Below, in pieces: positions 26,104-35,429 of a DNA stretch of 56,260 nt. Source of the stretch: Planctomycetota bacterium (GTDB lineage: Bacteria; Planctomycetota; UBA1135; UBA2386); contig JAPYTD010000028.1 in NCBI GenBank assembly GCA_029936315.1, forward strand, positions 1-56,260, in the 5' to 3' direction. The number at the start of each line of letters is the position of its first letter. Position 1 is the stretch's first letter. Below the pieces are notes generated by a model. That model saw nothing but the letters and a program-made list of their open reading frames with translations. It had not been told where the DNA came from and did no database searches. The position numbers and the translations under genes are program-made.

Positions 26104-26929
26104 GCCGGTCGATCCGATTCGAGTTCTCGAACGCCACCTCGAGCAGTGGGTGCAGGCGTATGGATCGGAATTGGCGGTGCCGCCCGGGGAAGCTGTCGAG
26201 CGATCTGCCCATTCGGAGCAAACGATCGCGACTCCCGAGCACGTTGCCACCACCGATGCGCCAGCAGCGCGCGAGCCAGAGGCGCAACCGCAGCGTCGGG
26301 CGACGCCGGACTCGACAGCCAAGAAAGAGACACAACCGACCACCAACCCAACAGTTACCGCACTTCGAGAACTGCGCGCGGAGATCCACGACTGCACCAA
26401 GTGCAAGCTCCACCAGGGCCGCCAGACGACCGTGTTCGGCGAAGGCAGCACGACGGCGCGGGTCATGTTCATCGGCGAGGCCCCTGGCGCCCGCGAGGAC
26501 CAGACCGGCCGCCCATTCGTCGGTCCCGCCGGCCAGTTACTCGACCGCATCCTTGCTAAAGCAATGGGCTTACAGCGACCCGACGTGTTCATCGCGAACC
26601 TGAACAAGTGCCGGCCGCCAGGCAACCGTGCGCCCGAGCCCGACGAGGTCGCCGCCTGCCTGCCCTACCTGAAACGGCAAGTGGAGTTGGTGCAACCCGA
26701 AGTGCTGGTCTGCCTGGGCCGTTCCGCCGCGCAGAGCCTGCTTGGCTCGACCGAATCGACCACCCGGATGCGCCAGAAGCAGCACGAATACTGCGGCATC
26801 CCGGTCATCGTTACGTGGCATCCTGCCTACCTGTTACGTGAGCCATCGCGCAAGCGGGAGACCTGGGAAGACATCAAGCGGGTCAATCAGCTACTCGGTC
26901 TACCAGAAATACCACCCGGGCAGAGCTAG
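26096..26929 (+). CDS. Family 4/5 uracil-DNA glycosylase (Fe-S)
   Basis: The ATG at 26096 lies inside the end of the oxygenase gene and gives 277 residues. The catalytic domain (about 95-270) shows [13 protein letters not shown], the first two cysteines of the [4Fe-4S] site, and NKCRPPGNR with a further Cys in AACLPYL for the other two. [20 protein letters not shown] is the uracil-pocket motif of family 4, and WHPAYLLR is the DNA-intercalating motif. It removes uracil from DNA in base-excision repair. The first 90 residues are a Glu/Thr/Gln-rich unstructured linker not found in all members. Confidence 0.93.
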   Translation: MAEPVDPIRVLERHLEQWVQAYGSELAVPPGEAVERSAHSEQTIATPEHVATTDAPAAREPEAQPQRRATPDSTAKKETQPTTNPTVTALRELRAEIHDCTKCKLHQGRQTTVFGEGSTTARVMFIGEAPGAREDQTGRPFVGPAGQLLDRILAKAMGLQRPDVFIANLNKCRPPGNRAPEPDEVAACLPYLKRQVELVQPEVLVCLGRSAAQSLLGSTESTTRMRQKQHEYCGIPVIVTWHPAYLLREPSRKRETWEDIKRVNQLLGLPEIPPGQS

Positions 26930-27271
26930 TCCCAAGCCGCTCCCGGCGCAGAAGGTTCGCAAACTCGTGCGGGTTGGGCTCGTTGCAACCTTGACCACCT
27001 TCTCTCGGCTCGATACGGTTCCGCGCCCCTACGCCTCTTTGCGTCCCCGAGGAGGCCAGGGCTCACCCAGAGAAACGGTCGTTTGTCTCATTACTCTCCC
27101 GCCATGTGGCATGCAGGCGGACCCGAGTACAAACGGCTTGCGACTCTGACGTGAGTGCTCTTTGCGACGTTGGTTTGGCCAGTTTGCTGCGAGTGCAGTC
27201 GACGACCACTTTCCCGCCGACGCCGCAGCCTTGCCCCATCTCCCCGTTCGCCACCTTTGCAGGCATTCAGC
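26930..27271 (+). promoter_or_regulatory. Leader region before first secretin gene
   Basis: These 342 bases lack a convincing gene and should contain the promoter of the secretin gene at 27272. A weak sigma-70-like pair (TTGACC at 26991, GATACG at 27012, spacer 15) and a weak sigma-54-like element (TTGGCC with GG-N10-GC at 27177-27190) are visible. Neither is strong enough to call alone. Confidence 0.35.
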
Positions 27272-29917
27272 ATGATCAAGGTTCAGACCCTGCGCTTGCG
27301 CGGCTTCTGTGCGTCCTCTCTGCTCGCCGCGTCGTCCCTGTTGGCCCTGGCTGCCTGCTCGGGCACGCCAACGGACTTCGTAGACGTTCAGACCGGCTCT
27401 TCCGACGGCATCCCGCTAACGGACTCGACTCCTTCTCCGGATACGTCTTCCCCAGAGACGACCCGCGGGCCAAGCCCGCAGGATCCGCAAGGACGAGCAG
27501 GCATTGTCAAGAAAGCTATCGAGAACGCGCGGCGCTCGCTCCAAATGCGCCTGTTCGAAGACGCTCGCAACGAAGCCGCCTTTGCTCTCGAGCTCGACTC
27601 GGATAACGCGGAAGCGCGCGACATCTTGTCCCGCTGTCGCCAGATCCTCGGCGAAGAGACCATCCCACTTAACAACTCGTTCGAGTCGCAACTGATCTCG
27701 CATCGCGTTGCCCAAGAACGGGAGCGCGCGCTGGTCAACAACGACCTCGCACTCGGCAGAGCCGAGATGGACCTCGGCCGCTACGGCCGCGCCATCGATC
27801 GCTTCGAGCGCGCCGCGACGATTATCAACTTCTCGCAGTTCGTGCAGCGCAACGACCCGTTGCGCACCGAAACGAACTTGCTTCTCAAAGAGGCCCGCGA
27901 AGCCAAGCGCGAAGCCGACACCAGTGCCTTGCAAGGCCTCAAGGAAGCCTCGGAAGCCGAACTGGCACGCATCGCCCGCAATCGTGAGATTGCCCGCGAG
28001 CAGAGCGTCGAGCGCCTGCTCGAAACCGCGAACGTCATGTTCCAAAACGGCGAGTACGAACAGTCGGTCGCCCTGGTTGATCAGGCCCTGCGCCTCGACC
28101 CCATCAACCCAACGGCTTCGGGCCTGCGCGATCTAGCTGACCGCGCGCGTCACAACACCACGGTGGACTTCAACCGCGAACGCTTCCGCACCGAGTGGAA
28201 CAACACGTTCAACGAACTGAAGCACAGCGCCGTGCCGCAAACGGACACCGTCGTGTTTGACCCGTCGCGCTGGGCGATGGTCAACCGCCGCAGGCCAGCC
28301 AGCTACACGCAAGCCACCGAGCTTGACACGCCGGCGAACCAGGCGATCACCAAGCTGCTCGAGAACACCGTGCTTGAGCACAACTTCGCGAGTGCCACGG
28401 TTCAGGACTGGGCCAACTACTACGCTCAAGTCACCGGCGCGACCTTCTTCGTCTCGCAAGAGGTGAAGGACTTGGACGCCGAGACCACGACACTGAGCGA
28501 GTTCCGCCTCCCGCGTCGCTCGGTTGCCTCGGCCCTCAGCGCGATCGAGTCGCAGACCGGCGTCGCCTACAAAATCACGGACGGTCTGGTGCAGCTCGTC
28601 ACGCCGGAGAACGCGATCGGCAAGCTCATACTGCAGCCGTTCAACGTCACCGAGCTGATCACGGCCGTGCAAGGCAAGGCGGGTCCCGACCTGCGCCTCA
28701 AGGTGCCGGGCGATGACGAGCCGCTCTTCCCCGAAGTCGAAGAAGACGCACTGCCGTCGGTGGTCGACCCCGACCGCCTGATGGAACTCATCACGTCGAC
28801 GATTGCCGAAGACAAGTGGGACGGCGCGCCGTTCACGATCAACCACCAGCAAGGCGTCATCTACGTGCGCGCCGACCGCAACACTCTCGACCAGGTCGAG
28901 GATCTGATCAACGAACTGCGCCGCCACGTCGGCATCCAGATCGACATCGAAGCCCGCTTCCTGAGCGTCGAAGACAGCTTCCTCGAAGATGTCGGTATCG
29001 ACCTCCGCGGTCTGGGCAACCAGAGCGCGCAAGGCCTCGCGGGTCGCGGCCTCGAAAAGAAGGGCAATCGCTCGAACGCCGGCTTCGATGACTTCGGCCC
29101 CCGCCAAGGTCAGAACGCCGCGGTTCCGGGCAACGTCGGCACCGGCACGGAGCCGGGCATCTTCTTCAACGACGGCGAAGATGGCGACGCGATGGCTCGC
29201 GTTGAGAACCTCTTCAACTCGACGCTTGGCGGCCGCAACGGTGGCCTGACCAACGCGGGCGGCTTTGCGCTCCAATACGCCTTCCTCGACGACACCGAAG
29301 TCGAAATCGTGCTGCGCGCGGTTAGCAAGCAAGAGCGTTCGGAGCAGATCGAAGCCCCGCGTTTGTTGGTCTACAACAACACGCGCGCCTCGATGCACTT
29401 CCTGCGCAACATCAGCTACATCCGCGACTTCGAAGTCGAAATCGCGCAGGCGGTGGCGGTGGCCAACCCGGTCATCGGCACCGTGCACGATGGTGTCGCC
29501 CTCGACGTTCGCCCGGTGGTCGACAGCGACCTCAAGTTCATCACGATGGAGCTCCGCCCCACCGTCTTGGCGGTGCAGCTGCCGATCCCGACGTTCACGA
29601 CGACGCTCGGCGTCGGCCAGCCGATCTCGATCCAGCTGCCCGAGGTCACGCTGCAACGCGTTCGCACGACGGTCACGATGCCGGATGGCGGCACCATGAT
29701 GCTGGGCGGCATGCGCCTGGTTGAGCGCCAAAACCTGCGCTCGACCGTGCCGCTTCTCGGCAGCATACCGGGCCTCAGCTGGCTCTTCAGCCGCAACGGC
29801 ACGTCGGTCCAGAACCGCAAGATGCTCATCCTGATTCGCAGCAAGATCGTGTTGATGGAAGAGCATGAGCCGGATCCCGTAACCCTGCCCATCGACGACA
29901 TGATCTCGATGCGCTGA
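27272..29917 (+). CDS. Lipoprotein secretin with TPR-like N-terminus (paralogue 1)
   Basis: The ATG at 27272 gives 881 residues with a lipoprotein signal (SLLALAAC), so the N-terminus is anchored at a membrane. Residues about 80-300 form TPR-like helices (SLQMRLFEDARNEAAFALEL; ETANVMFQNGEYEQSVALVD). After FDPSRW near 330 come small ring-building domains: an STN-like segment with ASALSAIESQTGVAYKITDG and an N1-like segment with LDQVEDLINELRRHVGIQIDIE. The secretin beta-barrel domain (about 660-865) ends in TVTMPDGGTMMLGGM and PLLGSIPGLSWLFSR. Secretins form multimeric outer-membrane channels of type II secretion, type IV pili or filamentous phage. Gene order here fits none of these. A terminator follows, so this gene is its own unit. 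Confidence 0.92.
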   Translation: MIKVQTLRLRGFCASSLLAASSLLALAACSGTPTDFVDVQTGSSDGIPLTDSTPSPDTSSPETTRGPSPQDPQGRAGIVKKAIENARRSLQMRLFEDARNEAAFALELDSDNAEARDILSRCRQILGEETIPLNNSFESQLISHRVAQERERALVNNDLALGRAEMDLGRYGRAIDRFERAATIINFSQFVQRNDPLRTETNLLLKEAREAKREADTSALQGLKEASEAELARIARNREIAREQSVERLLETANVMFQNGEYEQSVALVDQALRLDPINPTASGLRDLADRARHNTTVDFNRERFRTEWNNTFNELKHSAVPQTDTVVFDPSRWAMVNRRRPASYTQATELDTPANQAITKLLENTVLEHNFASATVQDWANYYAQVTGATFFVSQEVKDLDAETTTLSEFRLPRRSVASALSAIESQTGVAYKITDGLVQLVTPENAIGKLILQPFNVTELITAVQGKAGPDLRLKVPGDDEPLFPEVEEDALPSVVDPDRLMELITSTIAEDKWDGAPFTINHQQGVIYVRADRNTLDQVEDLINELRRHVGIQIDIEARFLSVEDSFLEDVGIDLRGLGNQSAQGLAGRGLEKKGNRSNAGFDDFGPRQGQNAAVPGNVGTGTEPGIFFNDGEDGDAMARVENLFNSTLGGRNGGLTNAGGFALQYAFLDDTEVEIVLRAVSKQERSEQIEAPRLLVYNNTRASMHFLRNISYIRDFEVEIAQAVAVANPVIGTVHDGVALDVRPVVDSDLKFITMELRPTVLAVQLPIPTFTTTLGVGQPISIQLPEVTLQRVRTTVTMPDGGTMMLGGMRLVERQNLRSTVPLLGSIPGLSWLFSRNGTSVQNRKMLILIRSKIVLMEEHEPDPVTLPIDDMISMR

Positions 29918-29920
29918 GTT

Positions 29921-29968
29921 GCGCTGAGCAGTGATCGCACTGAGCAGTAATCGTACTGAGCAGTGAAA
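29921..29968 (+). repeat. Three 16-base tandem repeats after secretin stop
   Basis: Units of 16 bases begin at 29921, 29937 and 29953 with the shared core CTGAGCAGT and two or three changes between copies. The partial match GCGCTGAG at 29911-29918 includes the real stop. The array runs into the terminator stem. Confidence 0.75.
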
Positions 29969-30000
29969 GCGGCCGGCATTTGCCGGCCGCTTTCGATTTT
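29965..30000 (+). terminator. Rho-independent terminator after secretin 1
   Basis: A perfect 14-base stem (GAAAGCGGCCGGCA with its complement at 29981-29994) closes on a minimal TT loop, or four bases if the top A-T pair opens. It is followed by GATTTT. It ends the transcript of the first secretin gene. Confidence 0.85.
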
Positions 30001-30324
30001 GGGCAGCTTCGGCGCGTGGCACCTTGGGCCCGCCTCGCCATGCTCGCAGCGCCGTAAGCCCCTTGGACCACGGGAAACAGCCCGCACCAGCCAGGCCACA
30101 GAGCGCCACCACTGCAACGAACCAGCGGATCGCTGCCACGCGCAGCTTGGATCACATGAACCGCTCGCTATACTCCTCCGTTCAACCCCTCAATCGGTGT
30201 GCGGATTTGCCCCCTTAACCGCACTCCGAATCGCGACCACGGTGCCGTCTCCCCTCGTCGGCACCTCAGTCCACCATCCACATCGGTTCTGCATTCCTTG
30301 CGGTTCATCCACCGGAGTCTGTCT
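30001..30324 (+). promoter_or_regulatory. Leader of TPR-ExbB-ExbD unit
   Basis: About 325 non-coding bases between the terminator and the TPR gene. They hold the sigma-70-like promoter at 30147-30174, a leader of roughly 145 bases, and a GGAG ribosome site 7 bases before the GTG at 30325. A TGGCAC at 30017 lacks a matching -12 element. Confidence 0.55.
30147..30174 (+). promoter_or_regulatory. Sigma-70-like promoter
   Basis: TTGGAT (30147-30152) and TATACT (30169-30174) are separated by 16 bases. The -10 box has five of six and the -35 box four of six consensus bases. It is just after a terminator and about 150 bases before the first gene of the TPR-ExbB-ExbD unit. Confidence 0.6.
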
Positions 30325-33243
30325 GTGATCAGCCTTCCCGCGCGCCTCAATGGCGCCAAGTGCGCGACCATCGCGCTCGCTCTCGGTACGTTGTCGCCCA
30401 CCCTGTTTGCACAGGATCAGCTAGCGCGCGAAATCACCTTTGTGCGCGCACTCGCCAAGGAGATGAAGTTCATCGAGCTGGCGAAGGCCGAGGCCGATCG
30501 CCTTGCGACCGACCACCGCGGCGCCGGCGACCAAGATCGCATCGCCCAACTGTCGGTCGAAGTGGCCTACTACGGCGCGCGTTCGCGCAGCAACCGCACC
30601 CTACAACGCACGCTCTTCAAGGAGACGGTCGTCAAGTCGCAAGAGCTGATCGATCGCTCTGCCGACGGCGACGTCAAGCTGCAGGCCATGTCCACGCTCG
30701 CCAACGCGTCGCAGGACTTTGGTCAGTTCTTGATCCAAGAACTTGAGATCGCGCGCGACGAGAGCCCCGAACTCGTGGCGGATCTCCAACAGGAGACCCT
30801 CGACATTCTGAAGGCCGGCAAGGAAGCATGCGCTGGCGTCAAGGCGGCACTGTCGACGCAGCTCGACGATCCCCAAAAGAACATCGACTACGGCCTGATG
30901 TGGATGAAGGGCGCCGTGCTGACCCGCGAGCAAGCCAAAGCCGACAAGGAGAACCGCGGCGTGCTCGTCAGCCGCGCGATCGAAGACCTCGAAGAGATGG
31001 TCCTCAACTTCGGCGAAGAGTCGGCACTCGGTCTACGCGGCCTATTTGAGATCGCCCAGTGCTACGAAGTGCAGGGCGACATGGAAGAAGCCGTGCTCTG
31101 GTACACCGAAACGATCGATCAGATCGTGCGGTCGCTGCAAGGCGCTGCCGATGGCGATCTCGATGCCAGCCCGCAAATGCTCGTCTTCCTGTTCGGCATG
31201 ATGCAGGAAGTCTACGTGCGCGCCGGTGAGACGATGGCGCGCGAAGGGCACGAGGGCACCGACAAGCTGTTCGCCGACTTCCACACGCACATCGCAACCT
31301 ACGGCGAGAAGGACCTCGACATCTTCGATGTCGTCAGCCTCACCTATGGCCACCTGATGCTGCTCGCCGAAGCCCGCTACAAGGCCGAGTCCGGCGACGC
31401 AACCAAGGTGCAGGAAGCGCTGGCGATGACGCAGCGCATCAACAACAAGCACCCGGCCGACTACGTCGGCGTGCGCGCCAAGGCCGTGCTCAGCGAGATC
31501 CTCTCCTTGCAGAGCCGCCTCGTATCCGCATCCCTGTTGCTCGAAGTCGGCAAGGGTGACTTGCAGAAGCGCAACTACGAGGCCGCCATCAAGGGCCTGC
31601 GTGCTGCAATCGCCGCGATGACAGCAGTTGAGGAGAAGAAAGTGGGACTCGAAGCCCACAAGATGCTCGGCGACGGCTACCGGCGCAGCGATCGTGCGCT
31701 CGAGGCGATCATCGCGCTGAACAACGGCCTGACCCGGTTCGGCGTCAAGGAGAACAAAGCCAAGGCAGCAGCCGGCGAGCCTCAACCAATGGCCGAACTC
31801 AGCAGCGACATGGCGGACACGCTCGATCGCGCCGTCTCGTCGCACAAGCGCCAGACCAAAGAAGACGCGTTCTTCGCGGGCTTCTGGAACCGGAACCAGA
31901 AGCTAGCCGCGGAATACAGCTCGGGCGGCGCCAACAAACTCGCCTTCAAGAACGGCAGTGCACTGTTCAACAACCAGAAGTATGCGGGGGCCGCCGTCGA
32001 GTTCGCCAAGATCACGTCCGACTACATCTACTACGAGCAGGCCACCGTGCGGCTGGGACGTTCCCAATCACTGAGTGGTGACTTCGTCAACGGTCGCAAG
32101 ACCATCGCAACCTACCGCAAGTATGTCGCCGACAACGTACTCGGTGCCCGTGACAGCGGCCGCCAGACGGTGCGCAAGGCTGCTATGACTGCCGCCGCCT
32201 ACAACGACGTGCAGATGGCCTACTACGAGGCGCGAGGGAACGAGAAGTTCAAGCTCAAGCGCAACCTCAAGAACTACGGTGCCGCGACCACCGCAATCCA
32301 GCAGTTCCTGACCAACTACGGGGCCGACGGTCAGCGCTACGAGCCACAGGTGCTCGCCTACCTCGGCCGCCTGCACGTCGATTCCGGCGCGCTCACCGCT
32401 GCAGAGCAAGCCTACACGCTACTGAAGAGCAAGGACATGGCGCGCTCGTCGCGTCTCGCCAGTCAGATCTTCCAGGAGTACCTAACGCAGGTGAAGAGCC
32501 AGCTGACCGAACTCGACAAGGCGATCGCATCCAACATGACCGCGCAAGAGATCGCGTCGGCGCAGCAAGAAGTCGTCGGCGTGCGACGCAAGTTGGTCTC
32601 GCTCGGCATGGACTACATCAACTCGTCGCCGCGACCGCAGCTCGCCATCCTGGTCAACACGATGTTGAACTGGTCAGAACTCAAGGAGTGGCAACGCGTC
32701 GACGACGTCGCCAAGAAGACCCTGGCGATCTACGGCGAGACCAAGGCCGCCAGCGAGCAGCGCATCGTCGACCTGTTGGTGCGTCCGATGGTCGGCGAAG
32801 CACTGCTGCAACAGCGCCGCTTCACCGAGGCATACGACATGCTGGTTGCAGCCGAAAAGGCCAACCCCGGGCAATGGGAGCTGAAGCGCCAGGTCGCCCG
32901 CGCCCTAGGCGGTTGGTTCGAGTTCCAGAAAGGCAGCGCCGTTCGCGAGCCCGGCTTGGATCGCCCGATCGAGGCCTACATGAAGTACTACGGCCACCCG
33001 ACCGAGGCCTACCGCGTGTTCATGCAGCGCGACAAAGTCAAGAAGTTCAGCCTCGAGTGGTACAGGTTCATGTGGGAGTCCTACTGGTTTGCCAAGCAAG
33101 CTGGCACCAAGGACAGCAAGTACAAGGACATCGCCGACACCTTCTATCGCAAGGCCCGCAGCACGGATGACTTTGCCAGCTTGAAGAGGTTCGGCGCCAA
33201 GGGTGTTGAGCTGATCAACTACTTCAAGACCAACCGCCAATAA
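30325..33243 (+). CDS. Large periplasmic TPR-like helical repeat protein
   Basis: A GTG at 30325 with GGAG 7 bases upstream gives 972 residues. The longer frame to 30199 has no such site. A signal peptide (MISLPARLNGAKCATIALAL, cleaved near TLFAQ) sends it to the periplasm. The body is almost all helical with TPR-like pairs, for example GLFEIAQCYEVQGDMEEAVLWYTETI, and EAHKMLGDGYRRSDRALEAIIALNNGL. No enzyme motif is visible, so a scaffold role is likely. It is the first gene of a unit with a second TPR protein, ExbB and two ExbD, which suggests that it connects an energised inner-membrane complex to outer parts such as the secretins on either side. Confidence 0.82.
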   Translation: MISLPARLNGAKCATIALALGTLSPTLFAQDQLAREITFVRALAKEMKFIELAKAEADRLATDHRGAGDQDRIAQLSVEVAYYGARSRSNRTLQRTLFKETVVKSQELIDRSADGDVKLQAMSTLANASQDFGQFLIQELEIARDESPELVADLQQETLDILKAGKEACAGVKAALSTQLDDPQKNIDYGLMWMKGAVLTREQAKADKENRGVLVSRAIEDLEEMVLNFGEESALGLRGLFEIAQCYEVQGDMEEAVLWYTETIDQIVRSLQGAADGDLDASPQMLVFLFGMMQEVYVRAGETMAREGHEGTDKLFADFHTHIATYGEKDLDIFDVVSLTYGHLMLLAEARYKAESGDATKVQEALAMTQRINNKHPADYVGVRAKAVLSEILSLQSRLVSASLLLEVGKGDLQKRNYEAAIKGLRAAIAAMTAVEEKKVGLEAHKMLGDGYRRSDRALEAIIALNNGLTRFGVKENKAKAAAGEPQPMAELSSDMADTLDRAVSSHKRQTKEDAFFAGFWNRNQKLAAEYSSGGANKLAFKNGSALFNNQKYAGAAVEFAKITSDYIYYEQATVRLGRSQSLSGDFVNGRKTIATYRKYVADNVLGARDSGRQTVRKAAMTAAAYNDVQMAYYEARGNEKFKLKRNLKNYGAATTAIQQFLTNYGADGQRYEPQVLAYLGRLHVDSGALTAAEQAYTLLKSKDMARSSRLASQIFQEYLTQVKSQLTELDKAIASNMTAQEIASAQQEVVGVRRKLVSLGMDYINSSPRPQLAILVNTMLNWSELKEWQRVDDVAKKTLAIYGETKAASEQRIVDLLVRPMVGEALLQQRRFTEAYDMLVAAEKANPGQWELKRQVARALGGWFEFQKGSAVREPGLDRPIEAYMKYYGHPTEAYRVFMQRDKVKKFSLEWYRFMWESYWFAKQAGTKDSKYKDIADTFYRKARSTDDFASLKRFGAKGVELINYFKTNRQ

Positions 33244-33305
33244 CCCACCCACCGGTTTCTCAAACCTACCAACAACCAACGAATCGATTCCGATCCGATA
33301 TCAGA

Positions 33306-34421
33306 ATGCGCATCCTCACCATGTTGTTGCCGGTGGCCTTCCTGCTGCCCTCGGCGTCCGCCCAGAAGATCAATGACGCCATCCTCAAGAAGGATGGCAG
33401 CCGCGTGCGCGGCGTAGAGATCACCGAGTTCCTACTCAGTGGTGTCCGCGGTACGCGCGGTAGCGATCCATTCGAAGTCCCCGCGCACCAGATCGTGGAC
33501 ATCGAGTGGAGTGACCTTCCCGAAGAGTTCCTTTCGGCCCGTGCCGCCATGGGCCGTGGCGACTTCCAAACGGCGACACAGCTGTTTGGTGCCGTCACGA
33601 GCAACCGCGCGTTGGTCAAGACCGACGCGGAGTTCTTCAAGATCAAGTCCGCGGTCGCCGCCATCGGCAACGACAAGGCAGCAGCCACGACCGCAGCCGA
33701 ACACGCCAGCAGCTGGCTGTCGGCCAACGTCAACCACTGGCGCACGCCGGAAGCACTGTTGCTCGCGGGTCGCGCCCAACGATTAGCCGGCACCGCTGGC
33801 ACCGCCGCGGCAACGCTGAAGACGCTCGACGAGCGCGCCATCACCGACGGCTTTGGTTCGCTCTGGAGTGCGCGTGCCAAGTACGAGCTGGCGTTGACGC
33901 TGCTTGCCGACGGCAAGGCCAGTGAAGCGCGCACGAAGTTCAAGTCCGCGGGCACCACGGCCGCAAACGCGCTGACCACGGCGAAAGGCAACAAGTCGGA
34001 GCTGCAAAGCATCAAGACCGAGTCGCGCGTCGGCGAAGGTGAGGCCTACCTGCTAGAGAAGGACTTCAAGAAGGCCGAGTCCTTCTTCCGCCAGCTGGCC
34101 AGCAGCCCTGACGAGTCCCTGAAGGCCGCAGGCCACGCCGGCGAAGGCCAGGCCATCTTCCTGTCCGCCGTGGACAGCGGCGCCGCGAACGACCTGCGCC
34201 GCGCCCAATTGGCCCTGGCAACCGCCAGCGTGCTCGACGCAAGTGCTGGCGAAGCCACCGCCAAGGCAAACTACTACCTCGGCAAGTGCCTGCTGGCACT
34301 GGGCCCAGACAAGGAAGGCGACTCGTTCAAGCAGCGGGCCAATGCCTACTTCAAGATCGTCTTCACCAACTACCCATCGAGCCAATGGGCCGGCAAAGCC
34401 CGGACCGCCTCCTCCAAGTAG
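33306..34421 (+). CDS. Secreted TPR-like protein
   Basis: The 371-residue product has a signal peptide (MRILTMLLPVAFLLPSASAQ). A short beta-rich start (DAILKKDGSRVRGVEITEFL...HQIVDIEWSDLP), of the kind often used as a small SH3-like or sandwich domain, precedes TPR-like helical pairs (FLSARAAMGRGDFQTATQLFGAV; RVGEGEAYLLEKDFKKAESFFRQLA). It has no catalytic motif. It follows the large TPR gene at 62 bases and precedes the ExbB-type gene, so it probably belongs to the same periplasmic assembly. Confidence 0.8.
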   Translation: MRILTMLLPVAFLLPSASAQKINDAILKKDGSRVRGVEITEFLLSGVRGTRGSDPFEVPAHQIVDIEWSDLPEEFLSARAAMGRGDFQTATQLFGAVTSNRALVKTDAEFFKIKSAVAAIGNDKAAATTAAEHASSWLSANVNHWRTPEALLLAGRAQRLAGTAGTAAATLKTLDERAITDGFGSLWSARAKYELALTLLADGKASEARTKFKSAGTTAANALTTAKGNKSELQSIKTESRVGEGEAYLLEKDFKKAESFFRQLASSPDESLKAAGHAGEGQAIFLSAVDSGAANDLRRAQLALATASVLDASAGEATAKANYYLGKCLLALGPDKEGDSFKQRANAYFKIVFTNYPSSQWAGKARTASSK

Positions 34422-34608
34422 CAATCGGCAGCATCCCACATTCCACGACGACCGCCCTGGCCCACACAAGTACTGCAAACCGCAGATTTGTTTGTGTCGG
34501 GGGCTTCCCAGATCCGGCCCCGTCGCGCAGACTTCCCCCCCCCTCTATTTCGACCCCTACTCGAAACCGCCCCTCTCCCACCCTGCCGCACGCAGGGCCG
34601 CAGTTCCC
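34422..34608 (+). other. Leader before exbB-like gene with poly-C tract
   Basis: A 187-base spacer, C-rich near its end, with nine C in a row at 34535-34543. No terminator is visible, so read-through from the TPR genes is likely. A separate promoter could not be recognised. Confidence 0.4.
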
Positions 34609-35328
34609 ATGATCTTCAAGCACGTGCCATTCATTCGCGTCCTCGCAGTCTCCGCACCATTGCTGCTCGCGACGTCGCTCATCGCCCAAAGTGATCCCGC
34701 AGAGGAGCAGAGCTTCCTGTCCGAGGTCTTCGACTACGAGAAGGCTGGCCCCATCGGCTACCTCATCATGTTGATGTCGATCGTCGCGGTTGCGCTGATC
34801 ATCGAAAACTTCATGACGATCAAGCGCGAGAAGCTCGCGCCGCCAGACCTGCTCGACGAACTCGAAGCACTGTTTGACGGCGAGAACTTCCAGGACGCGG
34901 TTGAGCTCTGTGAGCAAGAGAAGAACTACCTGACGAACGTCGTCGGCGCAGGCCTCTCCAAGCTCGGCCACTCGTTCGAAACGATGCAGACGTCGATCCG
35001 CGAAATGCAGACCGAAGAGTCGGTCAAGCTGTTCCAGAAGATCGGCTGGCTGTCACTGATCTCGGCGATCGCGCCGATGATGGGTCTGTTCGGAACGGTG
35101 ACGGGAATGTTCATCACGTTCGGCAAGATCGCGTCGTCCGGCGGTAACGTCAACCCGGCCGTGCTGGCAGGTGGTATCAAGATGGCACTGATCACGACGA
35201 TGCTCGGCCTGTCGGTCGCCATTCCGGTCGGCATCGCCTTCTTCACGTTACGTAACCGCGTCATTCGGACGTCGACGGAGATCAACGCGATCACCGAAGA
35301 CCTCTTCGAACGCTTCCGCGCCAAGTAA
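34609..35328 (+). CDS. ExbB/TolQ/MotA-type proton channel protein
   Basis: The ATG at 34609 gives 239 residues. Residues 1-26 look like a cleavable signal (LLLATSLIAQ), an extra feature also seen in some ExbB proteins. Three membrane helices follow at about 48-67, 146-170 and 185-213. The family signature MMGLFGTVTGMFITFGKI lies in helix 2. The cytoplasmic loop (about 70-140) includes LFDGENFQDAVELCEQEK. ExbB/TolQ pentamers with an ExbD pair form inner-membrane motors driven by proton flow that pull or push periplasmic partners. Two ExbD-type genes follow, but no tonB, tolA or pal is present, so the partner is not a classical TonB or Tol system. Confidence 0.93.
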   Translation: MIFKHVPFIRVLAVSAPLLLATSLIAQSDPAEEQSFLSEVFDYEKAGPIGYLIMLMSIVAVALIIENFMTIKREKLAPPDLLDELEALFDGENFQDAVELCEQEKNYLTNVVGAGLSKLGHSFETMQTSIREMQTEESVKLFQKIGWLSLISAIAPMMGLFGTVTGMFITFGKIASSGGNVNPAVLAGGIKMALITTMLGLSVAIPVGIAFFTLRNRVIRTSTEINAITEDLFERFRAK

Positions 35329-35429
35329 TTCCGACTGGGGGCTGAGCCGGCTCGCGAGAACCACGTTCTCACTAGTCCAGACCCCATTCCGCTAGTGCCG
35401 CTCGCGGCACGCAACCGGAGACAACTTAC

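Noticed and set aside
27175-27191. Sigma-54-like element before secretin 1
   Set aside because: GG-N10-GC spacing fits, but both boxes have mismatches (TGGCCA, CTGC); mentioned only as a weak candidate in the leader.
30017-30034. TGGCAC as a sigma-54 -24 box before the TPR gene
   Set aside because: No TTGC at the required spacing; the sequence there is GCCC.
28133-30139. 668-residue antisense frame
   Set aside because: Mirror of secretin 1. Its sequence is repetitive Val/Glu/Asp/Arg without a known fold, and it crosses the terminator.
35356-35370. GAGAAC-CAC-GTTCTC as a second Fur box
   Set aside because: The spacer is three bases rather than one, and it lies between motor genes with no iron link.
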